This document shows positions 51,171 through 58,035 of a DNA stretch of 64,000 bases, piece after piece. The translations under genes were made by a program, and so were the position numbers. This DNA is from Lentzea albidocapillata subsp. violacea (GTDB lineage Bacteria > Actinomycetota > Actinomycetes > Mycobacteriales > Pseudonocardiaceae). Under the pieces are notes generated by a model. It saw only the letters and a program-made list of their open reading frames with translations. It searched no databases and had not been told where the DNA came from. Numbering within the stretch: the stretch's first letter is position 1; every line of letters starts with the position of its first letter. The stretch covers positions 62,001 through 126,000 of the forward strand of contig NZ_FNET01000006.1 of the NCBI RefSeq assembly GCF_900100275.1. Direction: 5' to 3'.

Positions 51171-51937
51171 CGGCCGGCGCGGTCGCGCAGGAAGGCGATG
51201 TCGTCGGCCTGGCCCTCGTCGGGAGTCTCCACCACGACGGGGCATCCGGCGGTGGCGACCACGGCTGCCAGCTGGTCGGCGTCGATGGTGCCAGTCCTGA
51301 TGTTGTCGTGCCGATCGCGCGAGGAACCGAACTCGTCGCGCGAGCTGTTGAGGTGCACGAGGTCGATCCGGCCGGTGATCGCTTTCACCCGGTCGACGAT
51401 GCCGACCAGGTCCTCACCGGCGGCGAACGCGTGGCAGGTGTCGAGGCAGAAGCCCGCGCCGAACTCGCCGACCGCGTCCCAGAGCAGTTTGAGGGAGTCG
51501 AACGTGCGGGCCATGGCGCCGTCGCCGCCCGCGGTGTTCTCGATCAGGACCGGGACCGCGAAGCCGCCGTCGGCGACCTGGCGCTCGAAGAACTTGCGCC
51601 AGTTCGCGAACCCCTCCGCCGGGTCCTCGCCCTTGGTGACGTGGCCGCCGTGCACGATCAGGCCCTGCGCGCCCACGGTCGCGGCTGCCTCCGCGTGCTG
51701 GATCACGTTCTTCCTGGACGGAATCCGGATCCTGTTGTTCAGTGACGCGACGTTGATCATGTACGGCGCGTGGATGAACACTTCCAGGTCGGAGGCGAGC
51801 AGGGCCTCCGTCTGCGGGTGGGGCTTGGGCTTCTTCCACCCCTGGGGATCCGCCAGGAAGAACTGGACGACCTCGGCCCCGCGTTCGGCCGCGGCGCCGA
51901 CCGGGTCGTCGTCGCGTACATGGGCCCCGATGCGCAT
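51167..51937 (-). CDS. nfo: Endonuclease IV family protein (AP endonuclease)
   Basis: A 256-residue TIM-barrel protein of the Nfo family, which cuts DNA at abasic sites with three zinc ions. Metal-site segments are present: FIHAPYMINVAS, LIVHGGHVTKG, VLIENTAGG, CLDTCHAFAAG, DLVHLNSSRDEFGSSRDRHDN and VVVETP. ATG 51937 is chosen because it follows TACCCT by 7 nt (leaderless); the longer frame from 51970 is unlikely. It is coupled to the GT87-like gene by a 4-bp overlap. Confidence 0.87.
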   Translation of the reverse strand: MRIGAHVRDDDPVGAAAERGAEVVQFFLADPQGWKKPKPHPQTEALLASDLEVFIHAPYMINVASLNNRIRIPSRKNVIQHAEAAATVGAQGLIVHGGHVTKGEDPAEGFANWRKFFERQVADGGFAVPVLIENTAGGDGAMARTFDSLKLLWDAVGEFGAGFCLDTCHAFAAGEDLVGIVDRVKAITGRIDLVHLNSSRDEFGSSRDRHDNIRTGTIDADQLAAVVATAGCPVVVETPDEGQADDIAFLRDRAGR

Positions 51938-52068
51938 ACGCACGAGGGTAGTCGGCGTCCATAACGCCATCGCAGCCGCCGCCGATAGGAGTAATTGGAA
52001 AAACTGGGGATGGTCTACGTCACCACCAGGACCTACGGTCGTTACTTGAGAGTAGGAAAGGGGTTCGC

Positions 52069-53001
52069 ATGAGGCTGTTGAGCGCTGCCGCCACGGCGCT
52101 GCTGGCCCTGGCGTCCGCTTCGGTGGGCGGGGTCGCGCACGCGGCAGATCCCATCGTGGCCGGCAGTTGTGCCACCACCGTGCAGGGCGCGCCCGGCACC
52201 CCCGTCTCTCTGAGTCCAGCCGCCGTGACGCAGCCGATCACGGATCTAGTGCGCGCCGTCCCGTTGCTCGGGCCGCCGCTCGCCGAACCGTTCAGGCAGG
52301 CGTTCGCGCAGGTCAAGCCCATGCCGATCGGCGCGGTGCAGGTCGGCACGACGACCATCAGTGGCGGCACGATCGCCAACGCCGTGATGGCCGAGGTCAA
52401 CAAGATCCCGCTGCTCGGGCCGATCCTCGGCACGCTCGACAAGACCGTGCGCACGACGCTGACGCAGGGCTGCCAGGTGACGGTGGTCGGCGTCAACAAG
52501 GTCGTCGCACCCGTCCAGGACGGCGCCAAGGCCGTCGCGGACGCCTCACAGCAGGCCGTCGGCGCGATTCCCGGTGCACCGAAACCGCCTGGTCAGCAGC
52601 CCCAGCCGCAGCCCGGGACCAACCCCGGCACGCAGCCGGGCACCCAGCCTGGCGTTCCCGGCGTGGGCGCCGGTGCCCCCAGCAACCGCGACTTCTCGCT
52701 CTATCCGATCGGCTCGAACTTCGGCCGCGTGCCGCTGTTCAGCTACGGCTCGCTGCCGTTCGCGATGCCCGGCCTCTACTCGCCGTCGCCCGGTGTGCGG
52801 TACGGCTCGCAGGTGCCCCGCGCGTCCAGCGGCACCGGCGTCGAGGGCGACTCGGTGCAGGCCGCCGGTCGCGCCACGGCGTTGCCCAGGCTGAGCGGTC
52901 CCGGCGGGGTCGGCGCTCCGGTGCTGGTCGCGGTGTTGATGCTCGCCCTGGTCACGGGTGCGCTGGTGCGGACCTGGGCCCTGCGCCGCACCCCTGCGTA
53001 G
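52069..53001 (+). CDS. Secreted, tail-anchored surface protein, unknown
   Basis: A 310-residue protein with a Sec signal (1-25, ending AHA-AD), a helical core (PITDLVRAVPLLGPPLAEPF, AVMAEVNKIPLLGPILGTL), two Cys (about 34 and 144) that may pair, a Pro/Gln/Gly-rich linker (173-205), and a C-terminal membrane helix followed by ALRRTPA. I do not recognise a family. It is the last gene before rpsF. AGGAAAGGGG precedes the ATG. A wall- or membrane-attached role is inferred from the layout. Confidence 0.65.
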   Translation: MRLLSAAATALLALASASVGGVAHAADPIVAGSCATTVQGAPGTPVSLSPAAVTQPITDLVRAVPLLGPPLAEPFRQAFAQVKPMPIGAVQVGTTTISGGTIANAVMAEVNKIPLLGPILGTLDKTVRTTLTQGCQVTVVGVNKVVAPVQDGAKAVADASQQAVGAIPGAPKPPGQQPQPQPGTNPGTQPGTQPGVPGVGAGAPSNRDFSLYPIGSNFGRVPLFSYGSLPFAMPGLYSPSPGVRYGSQVPRASSGTGVEGDSVQAAGRATALPRLSGPGGVGAPVLVAVLMLALVTGALVRTWALRRTPA

Positions 53002-53055
53002 TCGCCGGACGCGCTCTGTTAACCTTTGTCAGTTGCTGACGCGACGACCCTCCTG

Positions 53056-53072
53056 CCACGGAAAGCCCGTGG
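53056..53072 (+). promoter_or_regulatory. rpsF leader hairpin, candidate S6:S18 autoregulatory site
   Basis: CCACGG-AAAGC-CCGTGG (53056-53072), followed by CCGCGAG, lies 30 bp upstream of the rpsF start and before the AGGAGGTGA ribosome site. Many bacteria have a structured S6:S18-binding motif at this position. I assign it by location and stem only; the consensus should be checked. Confidence 0.35.
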
Positions 53073-53102
53073 CCGCGAGTCCACAGGAGGTGAGTGGTCC
53101 TC

Positions 53103-53477
53103 ATGCGTCATTACGAAGTGATGGTCATCCTTGACCCCAGTCTCGACGAGCGCACTGTCGCACCGTCGCTCGACACGTTCCTCAACGTCATCCGCACCAC
53201 GGGCGGAAACGTCGAGAAGGTCGAGGTGTGGGGCAAGCGCCGGTTGAGCTTCGAGATCAACAAGAGCAGCGAGGGCATCTACGCGGTGCTCGACCTGACC
53301 TCGACGCCCGACGCGGTGAAGGAACTGGACCGCCAGCTCGGTCTGCAGGAGACGGTGCTCCGGACGAAGGTCCTGCGCCGCGAGCCCGCCAAGGCTGCCA
53401 AGTTGGCCGCCAAGGCCGCGGCCAAGTCGGACGCCAAGTCGGCCAAGTCGGCGGCCAGGGCCGCTGCCAGGGCCTGA
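53103..53477 (+). CDS. rpsF: 30S ribosomal protein S6
   Basis: A 124-residue S6, longer than the usual 95 by a Lys/Ala-rich tail of about 28 residues. It starts [20 protein letters not shown] 53103 is preferred over GTG 53094 because AGGAGGTGA ends 10 nt before it. It is the first gene of rpsF-ssb-rpsR-rplI, the conserved order, followed by dnaB. S6 binds S18 on the 30S platform. Confidence 0.96.
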   Translation: MRHYEVMVILDPSLDERTVAPSLDTFLNVIRTTGGNVEKVEVWGKRRLSFEINKSSEGIYAVLDLTSTPDAVKELDRQLGLQETVLRTKVLRREPAKAAKLAAKAAAKSDAKSAKSAARAAARA

Positions 53478-53506
53478 CGAACCTCGACTAGGGGAGCTCC
53501 CAAGAC

Positions 53507-54019
53507 ATGGCTGGTGAGACGACGATCACGGTAGTCGGAAACCTGACTGCCGACCCCGAACTGCGCTTTACCCAGTCCGGTGCGGCGGTGGCCAGCTTCA
53601 CGGTCGCCTCCACACCCCGCACGTTCGACAAGAATTCGGGCGAGTGGAAGGACGGCGAAGCGCTGTTCCTGCGGTGCAACGTGTGGCGGCAGGTCGCCGA
53701 GAACGTGGCCGAGTCGCTCACCCGCGGTTCGCGAGTGCTCGTCTCCGGACGGCTGCGCCAGCGTTCCTTCGACACGAAGGAAGGCGAGAAGCGCACTGTC
53801 GTGGAGCTGGAGGTCGACGAGATCGGCCCCTCGCTGCGCTACGCGACCGCGAAGGTCAACAAGGTCAGCCGTGGAGACGGCGGCGGTGGCGGCGGCTTCG
53901 GCGGCGGCGGCGGTCAGCAGTCTCGCGGCGGTGGCGGCGGCGCGCCCGCGGACGACCCGTGGGGTTCTGCCCCGCAGGCCGGTTCCAGCGGTGGTTTCGC
54001 CGACGAGCCCCCCTTCTAG
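53507..54019 (+). CDS. ssb: Single-stranded DNA-binding protein
   Basis: A 170-residue SSB: OB-fold (residues 1-115; starts [20 protein letters not shown]), a Gly-rich linker (125-150) and the acidic C-terminal tip DEPPF that recruits repair and replication proteins. Its place between rpsF and rpsR marks it as the essential paralogue in actinobacteria. Confidence 0.96.
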   Translation: MAGETTITVVGNLTADPELRFTQSGAAVASFTVASTPRTFDKNSGEWKDGEALFLRCNVWRQVAENVAESLTRGSRVLVSGRLRQRSFDTKEGEKRTVVELEVDEIGPSLRYATAKVNKVSRGDGGGGGGFGGGGGQQSRGGGGGAPADDPWGSAPQAGSSGGFADEPPF

Positions 54020-54077
54020 ACCGACAGCACCGGTCATCCAGTACTTCACTCATCGCGTATTCAGGAGTTAGAGACAC

Positions 54078-54317
54078 ATGGCCAAGCCGCCTGTGCGCAA
54101 GCCCAAGAAGAAGGTCTGCGCCTTCTGCAAGGACAAGAGCGCGTCGCTGATCGACTACAAGGACACGACGCTGCTCCGCAAGTTCATCTCCGACCGCGGC
54201 AAGATCCGTGCCCGCCGCGTCACCGGCAACTGCTCGCAGCACCAGCGCGACGTCGCTGTTGCCGTGAAGAACGCCCGTGAGATGGCCCTGCTGCCCTACA
54301 CCTCGACCGCTCGCTAA
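54078..54317 (+). CDS. rpsR: 30S ribosomal protein S18
   Basis: A 79-residue S18. It contains CAFC (about 14-17) and a later NCSQHQR, so it is the zinc-binding (C+) form. Some actinomycetes also keep a Cys-free paralogue that replaces it under zinc limitation; that copy is not in this window. It is in the rpsF operon with a normal ribosome site (AGGAG). Confidence 0.96.
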   Translation: MAKPPVRKPKKKVCAFCKDKSASLIDYKDTTLLRKFISDRGKIRARRVTGNCSQHQRDVAVAVKNAREMALLPYTSTAR

Positions 54318-54334
54318 GAGAAGGAGACACTGCG

Positions 54335-54790
54335 ATGAAGCTCATCCTCACCGCTGACGTTTCCGGCCTTGGCGCTCCCGGCGACATCGTCGAGGTCAAG
54401 GACGGCTACGGCCGCAACTACCTGCTCCCGCGTGGTCTCGCGATCGTCGCGACCCGTGGCGCGCAGAAGCAGATCCAGGTCATCACCCGCGCGCAGGACA
54501 CCCGCCGCGTGCGCGACCTGGACCACGCCAAGGAGATCAAGACCGCGCTCGAGGGTCTCTCCGTGACGCTCAAGGCCAAGGCCGCCGCCGGCAGCAGCAA
54601 GCTGTTCGGCTCGGTCACCGCGTCGGACGTGGCGGCTGCCGTCAAGTCCGCCGGTGGTCCGGTCCTGGACAAGCGCGCCATCGAGCTGCCGGGTCACATC
54701 AAGACGACCGGCAAGCACTCGGTCACGGTTCGCCTCCACCCCGAGGTCACCGTGGCCCTGCCGGTCGAGGTGACCGGCTCCGCCCAGTAG
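54335..54790 (+). CDS. rplI: 50S ribosomal protein L9
   Basis: A 151-residue L9 with the N-terminal RNA-binding domain ([33 protein letters not shown]), long connecting helix and C-terminal domain. It ends the ribosomal-protein part of the operon, 17 bp after rpsR, with AAGGAG upstream. The 593-bp gap that follows suggests dnaB has its own promoter. Confidence 0.96.
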   Translation: MKLILTADVSGLGAPGDIVEVKDGYGRNYLLPRGLAIVATRGAQKQIQVITRAQDTRRVRDLDHAKEIKTALEGLSVTLKAKAAAGSSKLFGSVTASDVAAAVKSAGGPVLDKRAIELPGHIKTTGKHSVTVRLHPEVTVALPVEVTGSAQ

Positions 54791-55383
54791 CCAGCCCTAC
54801 TCGCCGCTGCGCGGCTTCGCAGGGCTCGTCTCCGCGTGTCTGTTGCGGGGGCGACCCCGCAGACCCCGCAGGGATCTCGTCAGGCGAGCCCAGCACTCTT
54901 TGGTGGGGTTCGCCTACGGTTCGGTTTGCTGAAGCGCTGCCTACCCGGAATGCTCCGGGTGGGTGGCGCTTTCGCTCGTTCGGACCAGTGTCGCCCTGTC
55001 CACTTCCTGTGGATAAACGACGCGTTCAGCGCGGCGGCGACACGCCGAGGAAGGTGTTTTTTGCGACACGCCGAGGGTGTGGCGCACAACTTCTTCCACA
55101 ACTTGTACACAGCCCTTGAGCTGCAGTTATTTCTGTCACTCCACTGGTTGTCAACAGGTTGTCCCCAGCGCCGTGACCCCTGCGAGCAACCATCCACAGG
55201 TTGTCCCCCAGTTGTCCACAGGGCGATCCACACGCTGGTTTGCTTGCTCCGGACGGGTCCCTCTAGCGTCGCTGCCAGGGCAAGGCCATCGCACAGCGTG
55301 GCCGCCCGAAATTGTCGGTGCCGCGCGGTACAACTAGGTGATTCAGGCACCGGCTCTCGACTTCTCGCAGGGGTGATTCGGCA
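54791..55383 (+). promoter_or_regulatory. dnaB upstream region with DnaA boxes and direct repeats
   Basis: No convincing gene. DnaA-box-like sites: TTATCCACA (55008-55016, minus, perfect), TTGTCAACA (55148-55156), TTGTCCCCA (55159-55167), CCATCCACA (55190-55198), TTGTCCACA (55212-55220, perfect) and CGATCCACA (55224-55232). A 14-bp direct repeat GCGACACGCCGAGG lies at 55037-55050 and 55063-55076 around a run of six T. An imperfect hairpin just after the rplI stop (AGCCCT...AGGGCT) may be its terminator. Confidence 0.6.
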
Positions 55384-57435
55384 GTGGCGCTCGTGGACGA
55401 CCGGGGCATGGCGGAGCCCGCATTCGAGCGTCAGCCGCCCCAGGACCTCGCGGCGGAGCAGTCCGTTCTCGGCGGCATGCTGCTGTCCAAGGACGCGATC
55501 GCGGACGTCATCGAGGCACTCGCGCCGAACGACTTCTACCGCCCGGCACACCAGGCGATCTACGACTGCATCCTCGACCTGTACGGCCGCGGCGAGCCCG
55601 CCGACCCGATCACCATCTCGGCCGAGCTCGAACGCCGCGGCGAACTGCTGCGCGTGGGTGGCGCGCCGTACCTGCACACGTTGATCGCGACGGTCCCCAC
55701 GGCCGCGAACGCCGGCTACTACGCCGAGATCGTGGCCGAGAAGGCGGTGCTGCGCCGTCTGGTCGAGGCCGGCACGCGCATCGTGCAGCTGGGTTACAAC
55801 GGTGCCGAGGGCGCGGACGTCGACGAGGTGGTCGACCGGGCGCAGGCCGCGATCTACGAGGTCACCGACCGCCGCACCACCGAGGACTACGTCGCCCTCG
55901 AGGACCTGCTCCAGCCGACGATGGACGAGATCGACGCGATCGCGTCCCGCGGCGGCATGTCGCAGGGCATCCCGACGGGCTTCGCCGACCTCGACGCCCT
56001 GACCAACGGCCTGCACGGCGGCCAGATGATCATCGTCGCGGCCCGCCCCGGCGTCGGCAAGGCGCTCGCCCTGGACACGCCGCTGCCCACCCCGTCCGGC
56101 TGGACGACGATGGGCGCCGTGTCGGTGGGCTCGTTCCTGATCGGCGCCGACGGCCGCCCGACCCGCGTGGTCGCCGCGACCGAGGTGATGACGGGCCGCC
56201 CGTGCTTCGAGGTCGAGTTCTCCGACGGCACCGTGATCGTGGCCGACGCCGAACACCAGTGGCTGACGGAGTCGTGCAGCGAGACCGGCGGCTTCTGGGC
56301 GATCCGCACCACCGCGCAGCTGTTCGAGCGAGTCGGCCTGTGCCGCATGTTCGTCCGCATGTCCGCAGCTTGGGAGCTGCCCACCGCGTCGTTGCCGCTG
56401 TCCCCGCGCGCGCTCGGCCTGTTCCTGTCCGGCCTGGGCGACCTGGAACTGACCGACGACGAACTGCGCGTCGCCAAGGAACTCGACCTGGCCGACGATC
56501 CGCACATCCCCGCCGCGTACCTGCGCGCGTCCCACAAGCAGCGCGCGGAGCTGCTGGCCGCGTTGCAGATCGACGGCCGCTTCGCCCGCCTGCGCCGCGA
56601 CGCCGACGAACTGCTCGCAGGCCTCGGCAAGCACGACCAGGTGGAGGTCGTCGCGGTCCGCCCGGTCGCCTCCGTCCCGGTGAGGTGCGTGGAGGTCGAC
56701 AACCACGACCACCTGTACCTCGCGGGCGAGACGATGATCCCGACGCACAACTCGACGCTGGGCCTCGACTTCGCCAGGTCGTGCTCGGTCAAGCACGGCA
56801 TGACCAGCGCCATCTTCAGCCTGGAGATGAGCCGCACCGAGATCGTCATGCGCATGCTCTCCGCCGAGGCGCGCATCCGCCTCAGCGACATGCGAGGCGG
56901 CACGATGAGCGACGACGACTGGACCCGCCTGGCCCGCCGCATGAGCGAGATCAGCGAGGCGCCGCTCTTCGTGGACGACAGCCCGAACCTCACGATGATG
57001 GAGATCAGGGCCAAGGCCCGCCGCCTCAAGCAACGCCACGACCTCAGGCTCGTGGTCGTCGACTACCTCCAGCTGATGTCATCGGGCAAGAAGACGGAGT
57101 CGCGCCAGCAGGAAGTCTCGGAGTTCTCCCGAAACCTCAAGCTGATCGCCAAGGAACTCCACGTCCCGGTCATCGCGATCTCCCAGCTGAACCGTGGCCC
57201 GGAACAGCGAACCGACAAGCGCCCGATGCTCTCCGACCTCCGTGAGTCGGGCTCCCTCGAGCAGGACGCCGACATGGTCATCCTGGTCAACCGCCCGGAC
57301 GCCTGGGAACGCGACGACCCGCGCGCCGGTGAGGCCGACCTGATCATCGCCAAGCACCGCGCGGGGCCGACCGCGACCATCGTCGTGGCACACCAGCTGC
57401 ACTACAGCCGCTTCACCGACCTGGCCCAGACGTAA
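55384..57435 (+). CDS. dnaB: Replicative DNA helicase DnaB, containing an intein
   Basis: A 683-residue precursor; after intein removal the helicase is 453 residues, the normal size. The N-terminal domain (about 18-120) starts with PPQDLAAEQSVLGGMLLS. The RecA-like core has Walker A RPGVGK-ST interrupted by the intein after Lys 226, then SLEMSRTEIVMRML, Walker B LRLVVVDYLQLM, and the SQLNRGPEQR and DLRESGSLEQDAD motifs. DnaB unwinds DNA ahead of the replication fork. GTG 55384 is used; ATG 55408 is an alternative. The gene lies 593 bp after rplI with DnaA boxes between. Confidence 0.95.
   Translation: MALVDDRGMAEPAFERQPPQDLAAEQSVLGGMLLSKDAIADVIEALAPNDFYRPAHQAIYDCILDLYGRGEPADPITISAELERRGELLRVGGAPYLHTLIATVPTAANAGYYAEIVAEKAVLRRLVEAGTRIVQLGYNGAEGADVDEVVDRAQAAIYEVTDRRTTEDYVALEDLLQPTMDEIDAIASRGGMSQGIPTGFADLDALTNGLHGGQMIIVAARPGVGKALALDTPLPTPSGWTTMGAVSVGSFLIGADGRPTRVVAATEVMTGRPCFEVEFSDGTVIVADAEHQWLTESCSETGGFWAIRTTAQLFERVGLCRMFVRMSAAWELPTASLPLSPRALGLFLSGLGDLELTDDELRVAKELDLADDPHIPAAYLRASHKQRAELLAALQIDGRFARLRRDADELLAGLGKHDQVEVVAVRPVASVPVRCVEVDNHDHLYLAGETMIPTHNSTLGLDFARSCSVKHGMTSAIFSLEMSRTEIVMRMLSAEARIRLSDMRGGTMSDDDWTRLARRMSEISEAPLFVDDSPNLTMMEIRAKARRLKQRHDLRLVVVDYLQLMSSGKKTESRQQEVSEFSRNLKLIAKELHVPVIAISQLNRGPEQRTDKRPMLSDLRESGSLEQDADMVILVNRPDAWERDDPRAGEADLIIAKHRAGPTATIVVAHQLHYSRFTDLAQT
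56062..56751 (+). other. DnaB intein (230 residues, class 3-type, decayed homing endonuclease)
   Basis: Residues 227-456 of the precursor split Walker A between Lys and Ser. The intein begins with Ala, not Cys or Ser, ends THN and is followed by Ser +1. It has the class 3 triplet: Trp 67 in block B (DAEHQW), Cys 209 in block F (VRCVEVDNHDHLYLAG) and Thr 228 before HN. Between blocks B and F are remnants of a LAGLIDADG endonuclease (ALGLFLSGLGDL, IPAAYLRASHKQR, LLAALQIDG) lacking the usual catalytic Asp positions. Splicing is predicted to start from the block F Cys; endonuclease activity is unlikely. Confidence 0.85.
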
Positions 57436-57594
57436 GCCACGTTGGACTCAACGGCCTCGCAACGGCACGGCGGCGGGCGGAGAAGGCAGTGCCGCGCCCT
57501 GATCAGCTACGGGCGGCGAGCGCGCTGCTCGGATGACTCACCCATGCGGGTCGCGGTGCTGGTCAACGGGCCTGGGCTCGACTAGAACCGGAGG

Positions 57595-57963
57595 GTGCTG
57601 CACGACCCGCTGACGGGGCTGCCCGGACACGCGCTGCTGCTCGACCGCCTGGAGCAGTCGCTCATCCGCGCCCGCACCCGCGGCACGCTCGTGACGCTGG
57701 TGCTGATCACCGGACCGGACGATGTGCTGGACGCGGCGCGAACCCTGCGGCGGAACCTCCGGCCCGATTTCACGGTCGCGCGGTATGGCGATGCGGTGCT
57801 GGCGGTGCTGGCGGAGCACGACTTCGGGGACGGGTCGCCGATCGCCGAGCTGATCAGGGGGCTGGTCGGGGAGCGTCCGCAGGTCCACTGGGTGACGAGT
57901 GACGGCGATGCCGCGCCGCAGGAAATGCTCGCCACAGCACGAATTCCCCCCGGACGGCACTGA
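57595..57963 (+). CDS. Degenerate GGDEF-like domain protein (122 residues)
   Basis: A short protein beginning with the GGDEF-family opening HDPLTGLPGHALLLDRLEQS. The catalytic GG(D/E)EF loop reads RYGDAVLAVL where active enzymes have RxGGDEFxxL, so diguanylate cyclase activity is very unlikely. The domain is also shorter than the usual 160 residues. GTG 57595 follows GGAG and a TAGAAC box. It stands alone after dnaB. It may be a ligand-binding remnant or a decaying gene. Confidence 0.6.
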   Translation: MLHDPLTGLPGHALLLDRLEQSLIRARTRGTLVTLVLITGPDDVLDAARTLRRNLRPDFTVARYGDAVLAVLAEHDFGDGSPIAELIRGLVGERPQVHWVTSDGDAAPQEMLATARIPPGRH

Positions 57964-57996
57964 GCCCCAGCGACACTGTCGTGTCGCTGGGGCTCA
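57961..57996. terminator. Bidirectional terminator
   Basis: A perfect 16-bp stem, TGAGCCCCAGCGACAC with GTGTCGCTGGGGCTCA around a 4-nt loop, lies between the convergent genes 57595-57963 and 58036-61050. Its first bases are the stop codon of the GGDEF-like gene. Confidence 0.85.
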
Positions 57997-58035
57997 GCTT
58001 CTTACCGGAGGGAGGGTGTTACGTGGTGCGGGGTG

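Noticed and set aside
54836-55684. A 282-codon open frame before and into dnaB
   Set aside because: It spans the DnaA-box region and the dnaB start in the wrong frame, with composition unlike a protein.
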